From NCBI GenBank assembly GCA_036504075.1, contig DASXVX010000008.1:1-64000 (forward strand): a DNA stretch of 64,000 nucleotides, given 5' to 3'. This document shows positions 50,244 through 58,839 of the stretch, piece by piece. The notes under the pieces were generated by a model. The model searched no databases and was not told where the DNA came from. It saw nothing but the letters and a program-made list of their open reading frames with translations. Numbering within the stretch: position 1 is the stretch's first letter; every line of letters starts with the position of its first letter. This stretch comes from DASXVX01 sp036504075 (GTDB taxonomy: Bacteria > Bacillota > Sulfobacillia > Symbiobacteriales > Symbiobacteriaceae). A program made the position numbers and the translations under genes.

Positions 50244-51275
50244 TTACTTCCCCTCCTTGTAGCTGTGAACCATCTCGACGACCCGCTGCAGCGAGGCGAT
50301 GGTCATGTTCGGCATGACACCATGTCCCAGGTTAAAGATATGACCCGGGCGCCCACCGATGCGGTGGAGCACGTCGTCGACTTTCGCCTGAAGGACGGCG
50401 GGCGGCGCAAAAATGGCCACCGGGTCCAGGTTGCCCTGCACGGCGCAGCCCGGCCCGACCCGGTTCCAGGCGACGTCGATCTCTTCTTTCCAGTCGACGC
50501 CCATGACGTCCGGCTCCAGCCCGGCCATGGACTCCAGCAGATGCCCGGTATGGACCCCGAACAGGATCAACGGCGCATCGGTGGCCTTTACGGCTTTGAT
50601 GATCTTGCCCATATACGGCTTCACGTACTGGTCGTAATCCGGCCGGTTCAGGTTGCCGACCCAGGAGTCGAACACCTGCACGGCGTGGCAGCCGGCGTTA
50701 ATCTGGTCCACCAGGTAGGTCGCCACCATGTCGCTCAACTTTTCCATGAGACCGGCCCAGACGGCGGGCTCGCTGTACATGAGCGTCTTCACTTTGCGAT
50801 AGTCCCTCGAAGGCTTGCCTTCCACCATGTACGACGCCAGGGTGAACGGGCCGCCGGCAAAGCCCAGCAGCGGCACTTCCAGCTCGCGGTTGAGAATCTT
50901 GATCGTCTCCAACACGTACGGGACCATCTCTTCCGCCACCAGGGTCGGAATGGCCGCGACATCCGCCGCCGTAGTGATGGGTTTCTCGAACACCGGGCCG
51001 ACGTTCTCAACAATGTCGACCTTGAGCCCCATGCCCCGGAGCGGCGTCATGATGTCCGAGAAAAGAATGGCCGCGTCGACACCCAACTGCGTGACCGGCA
51101 GAAGGGAAACTTCAGCGCAGACGTCCGGATGTTCGCAGATCTCCATGAGCGTATACTTCTGGCGAACCTGCCGATACTCGGGCTGGTAGCGGCCGGCCTG
51201 ACGCATGAACCAGACCGGCGTCTGATCCACAGGTTGACGCCGGGCGGCGCGCAGGAGGCGGTCGTTTTTGAGCAT
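50244..51275 (-). CDS. hemE: uroporphyrinogen decarboxylase
   Basis: 343 residues. PVWFMRQAGRYQPEYR, the catalytic FSDIMTPLRGMGL Asp, GFAGGPFTLASYM, QVFDSWVGNL and NLGHGVMPN are all present. It removes four carboxylates from uroporphyrinogen III. I start at the ATG at 51275 (MLKNDRLLRAARR) behind AAAGGAG; the frame opens 12 codons earlier. First gene of the hem operon, divergent from the SDR gene. Confidence 0.96.
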   Translation of the reverse strand: MLKNDRLLRAARRQPVDQTPVWFMRQAGRYQPEYRQVRQKYTLMEICEHPDVCAEVSLLPVTQLGVDAAILFSDIMTPLRGMGLKVDIVENVGPVFEKPITTAADVAAIPTLVAEEMVPYVLETIKILNRELEVPLLGFAGGPFTLASYMVEGKPSRDYRKVKTLMYSEPAVWAGLMEKLSDMVATYLVDQINAGCHAVQVFDSWVGNLNRPDYDQYVKPYMGKIIKAVKATDAPLILFGVHTGHLLESMAGLEPDVMGVDWKEEIDVAWNRVGPGCAVQGNLDPVAIFAPPAVLQAKVDDVLHRIGGRPGHIFNLGHGVMPNMTIASLQRVVEMVHSYKEGK

Positions 51276-51392
51276 GGAAAAGCAACGGCTCCTTTCAACC
51301 AGACATTCCACTCCAGTTTAGCGGATTGTAAGGACCACGCCTATAGGCCATGAGCAGGACTAAACATACCGAATGGGTAATTACAATGGCAA

Positions 51393-51411
51393 TAGTCCAA
51401 ACAAAGGACTA
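51393..51411. promoter_or_regulatory. inverted repeat ahead of the SDR gene
   Basis: TAGTCC-AAACAAA-GGACTA, ten bases ahead of the AAAGGGAGG ribosome site of the SDR gene; could be an operator or a small RNA hairpin. Confidence 0.4.
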
Positions 51412-51427
51412 AAAGGGAGGCTTACCA

Positions 51428-52261
51428 GTGGGGAATAGCTTGACTGGGCGGGTCGCAATCATTACTGGTTCCAGCAGAGGCATTGGCAAGGCGCTGGCGT
51501 TGCGGCTGGCGGAAGAGGGCGCCGACATCGTGGTCGCGGCCAAGAGCGAACACTCGCGGGATAAGTTGCCGGGCAACATCCACGAGACGGCAGAACTGGT
51601 CCGGGCGCGGGGGCGCCGGGCACTGGCCTGCAAGGTAGACGTCCGGGACGAAGCCGACATTGCCGCAATGGTGGAGCAGACCATGGCCGAATTCGGGCGC
51701 ATCGACATTCTGATCAATAACGCCGGCGCCCTCTGGTGGAAGCCCGTACTGGAGACGCCGCCCAAGCGGTTCGACCTGATCATGGGCGTGAACGTGCGGG
51801 CGTCGTATCTCACCGCATACTACTGCCTGCCGCACATGGTCCGGCAAAAGTGGGGCCACATCATCAATATGGCCCCGGCCATCGGTACCCATGCGAATCC
51901 GGGCATGGCTTCCTATATGGTCTCCAAAATGGGCATGGCCCGGCTCGCGATCGGCATCGCCGAGGAGCACTCCGCCGATAATATCGCCGCCAATTCACTC
52001 TGGCCGGTCACGCCGATTGAGACCGCCGCCGTCATAAACACCGGTTTCGGGGACCGCTCCGTCTGGCGCACACCGGAGATCATGTGCGACGCAACCATGG
52101 CCATTTTGAGCCAGGAGCCGGCCAACTGCACGGGGCGGATGCTGACCGACGAGGAGATCCTTTCGGAGGCCGGCATCACCAACTTCGACAAGTACTGGTG
52201 CGAAGGGGTGCCGCCGGAGAATCCGGTCTACATCGACGGCCGGGCAGACAAGCGCTGGTAG
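51428..52261 (+). CDS. short-chain dehydrogenase, HSDL2-like
   Basis: 277 residues, Rossmann SDR. Cofactor motif TGSSRGIG (about 14-21), then KVDVRDE, INNAGALWW, and YMVSK for the Tyr-x-x-x-Lys pair. The segments NIHETAELVRARG and NSLWPVTPIETAAV match hydroxysteroid dehydrogenase-like protein 2 (HSDL2), a group with unclear substrates. No serine sits at the usual place about 13 residues before the catalytic Tyr (INMAPAIG instead). GTG start behind AAAAGGGAGG. Confidence 0.85.
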   Translation: MGNSLTGRVAIITGSSRGIGKALALRLAEEGADIVVAAKSEHSRDKLPGNIHETAELVRARGRRALACKVDVRDEADIAAMVEQTMAEFGRIDILINNAGALWWKPVLETPPKRFDLIMGVNVRASYLTAYYCLPHMVRQKWGHIINMAPAIGTHANPGMASYMVSKMGMARLAIGIAEEHSADNIAANSLWPVTPIETAAVINTGFGDRSVWRTPEIMCDATMAILSQEPANCTGRMLTDEEILSEAGITNFDKYWCEGVPPENPVYIDGRADKRW

Positions 52262-52280
52262 GGCGGCCTGCACTGAATAC

Positions 52281-52330
52281 AAAAGAGGGAGCAGTGCAAC
52301 GCTGGCTGTTGCTGCTCCCCCTCTTTTTTC
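52281..52330. terminator. terminator between the SDR and DUF6125 genes
   Basis: AAAAGAGGGAGCAG pairs with CTGCTCCCCCTCTTTT (one bulged C), ending in T6. The stop region of the converging gene overlaps its edge. Confidence 0.85.
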
Positions 52331-52856
52331 AGCGCTGGTCGCCTTCGGTCTCCAAGGTGAATCGCCAGGCACAGTGATACTCTGGCGGATGCGGGTCGGG
52401 CGGGCAACTTAGCACCTGCGTCCGGATGCGCGGGTCAATCGCCGACGCAAACCCAGCGTACTCCACCAGCCCCACCGGCTTACAGGGGAACGGCTGCATG
52501 CCTTTGCGCTCCCGAGCTTCCTGCACTCTGCACCGCTTCATCTGGAAGATGAGCGTCCGCTCATCGGGTCGCAGGATTTCCTGCTCGTTCACCACAGCAT
52601 AGAGCCGAAATCTCAGGGCCTGGTCCAGGCCGTCGAGACCAGCCTCAACCGGCAGTTGCAGCAAACGGCGTATCCGCCCCGCCTCCACGACGGTGAAGCG
52701 CTCCCATGCCTCCATGTCAAAGCGGATTGCCTCGTCCAGCCCATGTGTGGCCTCGACCGCCTGGAACCACAGGCCATCGTGGGCCAGCCACCGCTTGGCG
52801 AAGTCGGTGACTAGTTCTAGCAGTTCATCTTTCGTAAGGTCCTGAATCTCGCGCAT
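52329..52856 (-). CDS. DUF6125 family protein
   Basis: 175 residues. LTKDELLELVTDFAKRWLAH, DGLWFQAVE, MEAWERF, CRVQEARERKGMQPFPCK, EYAGFASAIDPRI and CPPDPHPPEYHCAW form the family pattern. Conserved cysteines and histidines near the C-terminus suggest a metal or small-molecule site as in AraC-effector-like or bacteriochlorophyll-binding folds, but function is unknown. A normal ATG start follows a GGGGG run. Monocistronic. Confidence 0.75.
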   Translation of the reverse strand: MREIQDLTKDELLELVTDFAKRWLAHDGLWFQAVEATHGLDEAIRFDMEAWERFTVVEAGRIRRLLQLPVEAGLDGLDQALRFRLYAVVNEQEILRPDERTLIFQMKRCRVQEARERKGMQPFPCKPVGLVEYAGFASAIDPRIRTQVLSCPPDPHPPEYHCAWRFTLETEGDQR

Positions 52857-53339
52857 GCCATCCCCCCTTACCCATCACCCTGGAGCCGGTCGTCCGTCAT
52901 CCGAAATGTCGCTGCATTCATATTATACCCCTGTGGGTATCCATGCCAAGTGGCCGATCAAGATCCGCCTCCGCCGGCCCACTGGACAACTCCCCACTTC
53001 TGTTCCAATTCCGCGGAGTGCAGCAAAATATTGCCGCGCTTAGTCTTTAGCTGTGAAATAAGGAAGGATTCCTTGGTACGCATGTTGAATCTTACCATCT
53101 GTTCGCAGGGCTCAGGGTCAACTAACGCCCACCTTTGGTTAGGACAGCCAAGTTTCCCTCTTGACTTAGGACCATCATCCAGTTATGGTTATTCCAGGGC
53201 ACGTAGTAGTGAAAAATGTGGGATATAAAGGTTCATGCACATAATAACGGGAGTATCTATTGACTATTTTTGGTATCACTGTTATCATGATCCTGAAAGC
53301 TGATGTTACTTTTTTGGATAAGGGAGGGGAACTAGTACC
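52857..53339. promoter_or_regulatory. abrB upstream region
   Basis: About 480 bases with no gene; composition turns AT-rich toward abrB. It holds the abrB promoter (53260-53288). No other strong signal was seen. Confidence 0.6.
53260..53288 (+). promoter_or_regulatory. abrB sigma-A promoter
   Basis: TTGACT (53260-53265), 17-base spacer, TATCAT (53283-53288). The transcript would begin near 53295, and an AAGGGAGGGG ribosome site precedes the start at 53340. Confidence 0.75.
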
Positions 53340-53600
53340 ATGATGAAGTCTACGGGCATCGTGCGTAAGGTCGACGAACTCGGCCGGGTCGTAATCCCCA
53401 TCGAGCTGCGCCGCACGCTCAGCATCGAGGAGAAGGATTCTCTGGAAATTTACGTGGACGGCGATAAGATCATCCTGCGTAAGTACGAACCTGCTTGCGT
53501 CTTCTGTGGCAACGCCGCTAACGTGGAGAACTTCAAGGGCAAGAACGTTTGCCAGTCCTGCCTGGCCTCTATGGCGGGTCGTGCCTCTCAGGTCGGTTAG
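53340..53600 (+). CDS. abrB: transition-state regulator AbrB
   Basis: 86 residues. The N-terminal swapped-hairpin DNA-binding domain reads MKSTGIVRKVDELGRVVIPIEL and continues IEEKDSLEIYVDGDKIILRKYEP, very close to Bacillus AbrB. The C-terminal part has two CxxC pairs (CVFC and CQSC) that are probably zinc ligands and differ from the B. subtilis tail. AbrB represses stationary-phase genes in spore-formers. Gene order to rsmI and beyond follows Bacillus, although abrB here converges with that block. Confidence 0.93.
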   Translation: MMKSTGIVRKVDELGRVVIPIELRRTLSIEEKDSLEIYVDGDKIILRKYEPACVFCGNAANVENFKGKNVCQSCLASMAGRASQVG

Positions 53601-53620
53601 ACCAGGTAACATTTACCAAA

Positions 53621-53657
53621 CAAACAAGCACCCCCTTATTTCGGGGGTGCTTGTTTG
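53621..53657 (+). terminator. terminator of abrB
   Basis: A 15-bp perfect stem, CAAACAAGCACCCCC with GGGGGTGCTTGTTTG, seven-base loop. Confidence 0.9.
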
Positions 53658-53722
53658 CGTCTCATTTCAGCCGCCCGCAGGCGGGGAGCGCAAGGAGCAA
53701 CAGCAACCGGGTCCTGGCCAGA

Positions 53723-54265
53723 TCAGGGTGCTTGAATGGTAATGGTGACCTGGTCATCGATTTTGGCGCCCGGTTCAAGGCCGGCCTGCCCGAAAACCAC
53801 CCGATACGTGCCTGGCTGTACCGTGTGGGGAATCGGCAGGAGGAACAGGTTGGCCGAGGCCAGCTTCGAGACCTGCGCCAGATTGGCTTCACCGGTGCTG
53901 CGCAGTGCCACGCCGGTCTGCGGCAGCAGGCGGATGGGGAGGCTCCGGACATGCACGGCGACCCACTCGCCGGGCCGGACTTCCCGCGGCAGCACCACCA
54001 GGTTGCCGCTGGCGGTCACGTCGGTCATGACATCTCCGCCTACGCCGGCTTGCGCTTTGGCAAGGTCCGTGGCCAGGGCATTATTCTGCTCCCTGAGTTG
54101 GTCCCGCTCCGCTTGTGCGAGGCTGACCTGCCCCTGCAGGTGCGCGTTTTCCGCTTCGAGCGTAGAGACCCGGGCCCTTAGCTGTGCCAACTCCTGGGGC
54201 GCCGTTCCGCTCCGGCAACCGGTAATCAGCATGAGCAGTACCAGGAGTGACAGGGTCCGTTTCAC
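53723..54265 (-). CDS. lipoprotein with coiled coil, unknown
   Basis: 180 residues. A signal peptide with lipobox LITGC (residue 17) leads to a coiled coil (about 23-70, LRARVSTLEAENAHLQGQ). The C-terminal part (85-180) appears as a small beta domain. GTG start at 54265 overlaps the rsmI stop (GTGA), so it is co-translated with rsmI. Not part of the Bacillus arrangement; function unknown. Confidence 0.75.
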   Translation of the reverse strand: MKRTLSLLVLLMLITGCRSGTAPQELAQLRARVSTLEAENAHLQGQVSLAQAERDQLREQNNALATDLAKAQAGVGGDVMTDVTASGNLVVLPREVRPGEWVAVHVRSLPIRLLPQTGVALRSTGEANLAQVSKLASANLFLLPIPHTVQPGTYRVVFGQAGLEPGAKIDDQVTITIQAP

Positions 54266-55110
54266 TCGCTCTCCTCCTTCAAATCCAGCAGGGCCTGGTA
54301 TACGTCGCGCTTGGTCAGCCCGAACCGGGCCGCCACTTCTTTCATGGCGGTTTTCCGGTCCGTGCCTGTCGCCTCCAACGCGGCCACTGCCGCCGCCAGC
54401 GACTCGGGAGTCGCCTCAGCGGGCGCCGGGGCCTCTGGCTCCGGAGCGCCGCTGACCACCAGCACGAATTCCCCGCGCGGCTCCTTGGCCGTAAAGTGGG
54501 CCAGCAGTTCCGCCGGCGTGCCCCGCAGGACCTCTTCGTACAGCTTGGTCAACTCGCGGGCCGCGGCCATGGGTCGATCGCCCAGGGCGTCCCGCAGATC
54601 TGCGAGCGTATCGGTCACCCGGTGGGGCGCCTCGTAGATCATCCACGTGCGGGTCTCCGCCTTCAGGCGCTCCAGGGCGGCCCGCCGCTCCTTTTTCCTG
54701 GGCGGCAGGAACCCCTCGAACACAAATCGCTCGGTGGGGAGCCCGGAAACCACCAGGGCCGTAGTGAAGGCAGTGGGGCCGGGCACCGGCACCACGGGGA
54801 TGCCGGCGGCTATGGCCAGCCGGACCAGGTCCTCCCCCGGGTCCGAAATAGCCGGCATGCCGGCATCGGTCACCAGGGCCACATCTGTCCCGGCCTGCAG
54901 CCGCGCGATCAGCTCCGGCCCGGCGGTCCGCTGGTTATGCTCGTGATAGCTGACCAGCGGCGTGTGGATGTCGAAATGGCTCAGGAGCTTGCGGGTCTGG
55001 CGGGTGTCCTCCGCCGCGATGATACCCGCCTCATGCAGCACCCGGATGGCGCGCTGGGTGATGTCCTCCAGATTGCCGATGGGTGTACCGACGACGTAGA
55101 GTGTGCCCAT
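54262..55110 (-). CDS. rsmI: 16S rRNA 2'-O-ribose C1402 methyltransferase RsmI
   Basis: 282 residues. LYVVGTPIGNLEDIT, AAEDTRQTRKLL, SYHEHNQ, VTDAGMPAISDPG and FEGFLPPRKKER are class signatures of the tetrapyrrole-methylase-fold enzyme. The C-terminal helical region (about 225-280) is the usual RsmI extension with an Ala/Pro-rich linker. ATG at 55110 behind AAGGAGG. It methylates the ribose of C1402 in 16S rRNA. Confidence 0.95.
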   Translation of the reverse strand: MGTLYVVGTPIGNLEDITQRAIRVLHEAGIIAAEDTRQTRKLLSHFDIHTPLVSYHEHNQRTAGPELIARLQAGTDVALVTDAGMPAISDPGEDLVRLAIAAGIPVVPVPGPTAFTTALVVSGLPTERFVFEGFLPPRKKERRAALERLKAETRTWMIYEAPHRVTDTLADLRDALGDRPMAAARELTKLYEEVLRGTPAELLAHFTAKEPRGEFVLVVSGAPEPEAPAPAEATPESLAAAVAALEATGTDRKTAMKEVAARFGLTKRDVYQALLDLKEESE

Positions 55111-55156
55111 GATGGCCTCCTTCGTCATTGCCAAGTCTGCCCCGACTAGCGTGCGG

Positions 55157-55888
55157 CTACACGTTGTAGATTGCAAGCACCTCGGGCGTAAGGGTCTGGC
55201 CGTCCTGGTAGACCACCAGCGGCGGCTCCACTTTTAGTCCGGGTCCCCCGCCTTTTACGGCCTCCAGCAAAGCGAGGTTAGCCGGACGGCCTGCCCGTGC
55301 CTGGACCAAACGGAGCCGCTTGGGCTCCAGCCGGTTGGCCCGCATGATGACCAGCAGGTCGGTCAGCCGCTCCGCCAGGAAGACGACCGCCACCCGCCCG
55401 CCGTGCTTCACCGCTGTCGCCGCCGCCACGCCGGCTTCGGCGAGGGTTCCGGCCAGTTCGTGGCGGGCTGCAGCCCGTGCGTCCGAAACGCTGACTTTCC
55501 CCCGCCCGGGCTCCCGGTAGGGCGGGTTCATGGTGACCACGTCGAACTTGCCGTGGCCGTAAAGCCGGCCCACCGCGCGAAAATCACCGCAGTCGATGCG
55601 GACGCGGTCGGTGAGGCCGTTCAGGGCCACGCTGCGGGCTGCCATCTCCGCCGTCTCCGGCTGAAGCTCAAGGCCCGTACAGGTCGCTTCAGGGTGGAGG
55701 GCGGACAGCAACAGCGGTACCACCCCGCAGCCTGTACCCAAATCCAAAACCCGGTCTGACCGGCGCACTTTGACAAAGTGCGCCAGCAAGACCGGGTCCA
55801 TGGCGAACGGAAAGCGCCCCGGATGCTGGATGATCCGAAGGCCACCACGGCCCAAGTCATCCACCCGTTCCCCGGGGCGCAGATCCAT
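55157..55888 (-). CDS. tRNA1(Val) N6-adenine methyltransferase-like protein (YabB/TrmN6)
   Basis: 243 residues. SAM loop LDLGTGCGVVPLLL, CTGLELQ and the N6-adenine motif NPPY in VVTMNPPYREPG. The N-terminal FPFAMDPVLLAHF is typical of YabB. I start at the ATG at 55888 behind GGAGGAG. It lies between ricT and rsmI, as yabB does near rsmI in Bacillus. Confidence 0.9.
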   Translation of the reverse strand: MDLRPGERVDDLGRGGLRIIQHPGRFPFAMDPVLLAHFVKVRRSDRVLDLGTGCGVVPLLLSALHPEATCTGLELQPETAEMAARSVALNGLTDRVRIDCGDFRAVGRLYGHGKFDVVTMNPPYREPGRGKVSVSDARAAARHELAGTLAEAGVAAATAVKHGGRVAVVFLAERLTDLLVIMRANRLEPKRLRLVQARAGRPANLALLEAVKGGGPGLKVEPPLVVYQDGQTLTPEVLAIYNV

Positions 55889-55902
55889 ACTGGTCTCCTC
55901 CG

Positions 55903-57372
55903 TCACTCAGCCGAATTGCCGCCCTGCGGGCTCCCGCCGTCGCCGCCGCCCTGGGGGTTGCCACCGCCACCGCCGTGACGGCGGCCACGATGCCGCCGGC
56001 GACGGTGCGGAGCGCCCGTCCCTTCCGGCCGCTCTTCGCCGGCCCGCTCGACGGGCTGGGTCGGGCCGGGGGCCGGAACTCCCGCCTGAGGTGCAGGCCG
56101 GGTAGCCTGCTGAGGCTTGCCGCCACCGGCCGGGGCGCCGGTCAGGCCGCCACCTTGTTGCTGGCGGGGCGGACGCTGCTGGCGCTCGCCCTGGGGCCGC
56201 TCGCCTTGAGGCCGTTCACCGGGCTGCCGTTCCGGCTTGGCCCCGCCGCCCGGCTGGTTCGGCTGCCGGGGTTGCTGACCACGTTGCTTATCCCGCTGTT
56301 GGGCCGCCTGCCCGGGCTGCTTGTCCCGTTGCTGGACGGGCTGCTGGGCCGGCCGCTTGCCGCCTTCGCCCTGCGGCTGTGGCCTCGGCCCACCCTGGGG
56401 CCGCTCGCCCTGGGGCCGTTCGCCCTGGGGCCGCTCGCCCTGGGGCCGCTCGCCCTGGGGCCGCTGCTTCGGCCGCTCCCGCCGTTCGCCACCGACGCCG
56501 CCGGGCTGGCGCTCCCCGCCACTGCCTCGCCGCTCCGCCGGGCGTTCGTCCCGCCGGGGCCGCTCAGCCACCACCTGGGCGATCCGGGCGTCCGGGCCGG
56601 ATTCGCCTTCGCTGCGGAGAATAATCCGCGGTACCGGCCGGTCTTCCAACTCCACCAGGTCCTGCACGTTGCCGTTCTCCAGGAGTACCGGCGGCACGTA
56701 CCCGGGCGCCAGCGTCGGGTCTTTCTTCGCTAATTCGTAGGTTTCCTGTTCATATCGCAGGCAACACATGAGCCGCCCGCAGAGGCCAGAGATTTTAGAT
56801 GGGTTCAGGGACAGGTTCTGATCCTTGGCCATCCGGATGGAGACGGGCGCAAAGTCGCCCAGAAAACTGGTGCAACAGAGAATGCGACCGCAAGGGCCGA
56901 TGCCGCCCAGCAGTTTCGCCTCGTCCCGAACGCCGATCTGACGCATCTCAATCCGGGTCCGAAAGACGCCTGCCAGGTCCCGGACCAGTTCCCGGAAGTC
57001 GACCCGGCCTTCGGCCGTAAAATAGAAGATGATCTTCGAGCCGTCAAACGTATATTCCACATCGACCAGCGACATTTCGAGCCCATGGGCATCGATTTTC
57101 TTCTGGGCGACGCCAAACGCCTCGTGTTCTTTCCGCTTATTGTCGGTGGCAAGCTGGGCATCCTTTTCGGTGCCAAGCCGGAGCACTTTCTTCAGCGGTT
57201 GGATCACTTGCTCCTCCGGGACATCTCGGGCGCCGACCGCCACTTCGCCGTATTCCACGCCCCGAGCCGTCTCCACCACCACCCGGTCACCCATGATGAT
57301 GGTAAACTCGGCTGGGTCGAAATAGTACACTTTCCCCGCGGTCTTAAAACGTACGCCTACTACTCGGACCAT
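55903..57372 (-). CDS. ricT: PSP1-domain protein RicT (YaaT) with long repetitive tail
   Basis: 489 residues, about 200 more than usual. The PSP1 domain (1-260) has the RicT Cys signatures GPCGRILCCTSFLGDF and GLCGRLMCCLRYE, which bind Fe-S clusters in the RicA-F-T complex affecting RNA maturation and phosphorelay in Bacillus. The remaining 225 or so residues are a disordered Gly/Gln/Pro/Arg-rich tail with GERPQ pentads in tandem and a very basic end (RRRRHRGRRHGGGGG). The tail could bind RNA. It lies between holB and the YabB-like gene; a yabA-like gene is absent. Confidence 0.93.
   Translation of the reverse strand: MVRVVGVRFKTAGKVYYFDPAEFTIIMGDRVVVETARGVEYGEVAVGARDVPEEQVIQPLKKVLRLGTEKDAQLATDNKRKEHEAFGVAQKKIDAHGLEMSLVDVEYTFDGSKIIFYFTAEGRVDFRELVRDLAGVFRTRIEMRQIGVRDEAKLLGGIGPCGRILCCTSFLGDFAPVSIRMAKDQNLSLNPSKISGLCGRLMCCLRYEQETYELAKKDPTLAPGYVPPVLLENGNVQDLVELEDRPVPRIILRSEGESGPDARIAQVVAERPRRDERPAERRGSGGERQPGGVGGERRERPKQRPQGERPQGERPQGERPQGERPQGGPRPQPQGEGGKRPAQQPVQQRDKQPGQAAQQRDKQRGQQPRQPNQPGGGAKPERQPGERPQGERPQGERQQRPPRQQQGGGLTGAPAGGGKPQQATRPAPQAGVPAPGPTQPVERAGEERPEGTGAPHRRRRHRGRRHGGGGGNPQGGGDGGSPQGGNSAE
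56393..56463. repeat. 15-bp tandem repeat within ricT
   Basis: Five near-identical copies of CTCGCCCTGGGGCCG (plus strand), encoding tandem GERPQ pentads in the RicT tail on the minus strand. One copy has T for C. More diverged copies occur near 56186-56225. Confidence 0.9.
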
Positions 57373-57452
57373 TCAGTCACCTCCTGGTCCACAAACCGTT
57401 GCTGCGACGAGATTCCCTAATAGTATAGGGCTCGAAACACCAGGAAAGCAAG

Positions 57453-58466
57453 TTATGTTGCCCGAGGCGCCCTGGCATGCTCACCGAGGTGCAGCAGCAT
57501 CATGTCCAGTGCAAGGCGCGTGTTGGCATTCTTCTGCAATTGCCCGCGGGCGTCGGTCAGGACCCCCAGCATCGCCAGGAGCCCGTCCGGCCCGAACTGC
57601 TCCGCCAGCGCGCACACCTCGGCCTGCCGGTCCTGGTTGATCAGCAGGCCGGCCGGAGCGGACTCGGCCACCAGGAGGGCGTCCCTGAGCCAGACCGTCG
57701 CCAGTTCCAGCCAGTCATCCAGGTGTTCTTTCTGCTTCTCCAGGCCTTCGGCCTCGCCCAGAAGTGCAAAGTCGTCCAGATTCGACAGTTTGGCCAGCAG
57801 CGCCCCGGTCGCATCGCGCCGCTGGGCCACGCCTTCGTCCTGCGCCATGCGCATGGCCCGGCCGATGGAGCCGCCCGAAAGCGAGGCAAAGAGGCGGGCC
57901 TTCCCGGCGTCTAGCTGCGCCAGCCGCGCGAGCACCGCCGCCACTTCGTGCGGACTGATCGGCGGGAAGTTGATGGTCTGGCACCGGGAAATGAGCGTGG
58001 GCAGCACGCCGGAAAGGTTGCTGGTCAGCAGAATCAACTTGGCGTAGGCCGGCGGCTCTTCCAGGAGCTTCAGCAGCCGGTTGCCCGACTCCGGGTTCAT
58101 CCGGTCGGCGCCGTCGATAATCGCCACCCGGACTTTGCCCTCGTTGGGCCGGGCGTACATTTCCGCCTGGAGGTCCCGGATCTGGTCCGTCTTGATGAAC
58201 CGGCCGTCGGGCTGAATCAGCGCGACATCCGGATGGGCCGGCGGGACGGCGTCAATGCGCTTGCAGGACGAGCAGACGCCACAGGCGTCGCCCTCCGGCC
58301 CGGGTGCGTGGCAGTTCAGCACTTTGGCCACCTGCAGCGCGACGGTCCGCTTGCCGACTCCCTCCGGCCCGACAAACAGGTATGCGTGCGCCATCTTGCC
58401 CGAACCAATGGTCTGGCGCAACTGACGTACCGCCAGGGGTTGCCCGACGATGGCCGCCCAACTCAC
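57453..58466 (-). CDS. holB: DNA polymerase III subunit delta-prime (HolB)
   Basis: 337 residues of the clamp-loader AAA family. Walker A GPEGVGKRT, the zinc module with CHAPGPEGDACGVCSSC, IDGADRMNPESGNRLLKLLEEPP and SRCQTINFPP. Delta-prime stabilises the clamp loader and is catalytically inert. A GTG start behind GAGG. It is followed downstream (minus) by ricT and preceded by darA, as in Bacillus. Confidence 0.95.
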   Translation of the reverse strand: MSWAAIVGQPLAVRQLRQTIGSGKMAHAYLFVGPEGVGKRTVALQVAKVLNCHAPGPEGDACGVCSSCKRIDAVPPAHPDVALIQPDGRFIKTDQIRDLQAEMYARPNEGKVRVAIIDGADRMNPESGNRLLKLLEEPPAYAKLILLTSNLSGVLPTLISRCQTINFPPISPHEVAAVLARLAQLDAGKARLFASLSGGSIGRAMRMAQDEGVAQRRDATGALLAKLSNLDDFALLGEAEGLEKQKEHLDDWLELATVWLRDALLVAESAPAGLLINQDRQAEVCALAEQFGPDGLLAMLGVLTDARGQLQKNANTRLALDMMLLHLGEHARAPRAT

Positions 58467-58478
58467 AACGGTTGCCTC

Positions 58479-58808
58479 CTAGAACTTCTCAAATCGTTCC
58501 ACATCCAGGACGAAGACCGTGGCGCCGCCCACCAGAATCTCCACCGGGTACGGAATATACGAGTCGGCCGGCCCCCCCATGGGCGAGAGCGGCGTGACCA
58601 GTTGTTCCCGAGCCCGGCAGGCGCCTTTGATCAGCCCGACGACCCGCTCCACGTCCTCGTCACCGACGCCGACCAGCAGCGTGGTGTTCCCCTCCCGCAA
58701 GAAGCCGCCGGTGCTGGCCAGTTTAGTGGCCCGGAACCCGGCCTCCGTGAGCGCCGCCAGTAGCCGGTGGGAATCCTTGTCCTGAATAACAGCCACGACC
58801 AACTTCAT
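58479..58808 (-). CDS. darA: cyclic-di-AMP receptor DarA (PII-like, YaaQ)
   Basis: 109 residues. MKLVVAVIQDKDSHRLLAAL, LASTGGFLREGNTTLLVG and the C-terminal EILVGGATVFVLDVERFEKF match the DarA/PstA trimeric PII-like protein that binds c-di-AMP. The downstream outputs are unknown even in Bacillus. I start at the ATG at 58808, the frame further upstream being a shadow of tmk. It lies between tmk and holB, the usual position. Confidence 0.95.
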   Translation of the reverse strand: MKLVVAVIQDKDSHRLLAALTEAGFRATKLASTGGFLREGNTTLLVGVGDEDVERVVGLIKGACRAREQLVTPLSPMGGPADSYIPYPVEILVGGATVFVLDVERFEKF

Positions 58809-58839
58809 GCTCAGACACCCCCTGCTGTAGTACGCTGCC

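Noticed and set aside
56393..56463. Regular short repeats resembling a CRISPR-like array.
   Set aside because: The units are 15 bases without spacers, in frame within ricT and encoding GERPQ pentads.
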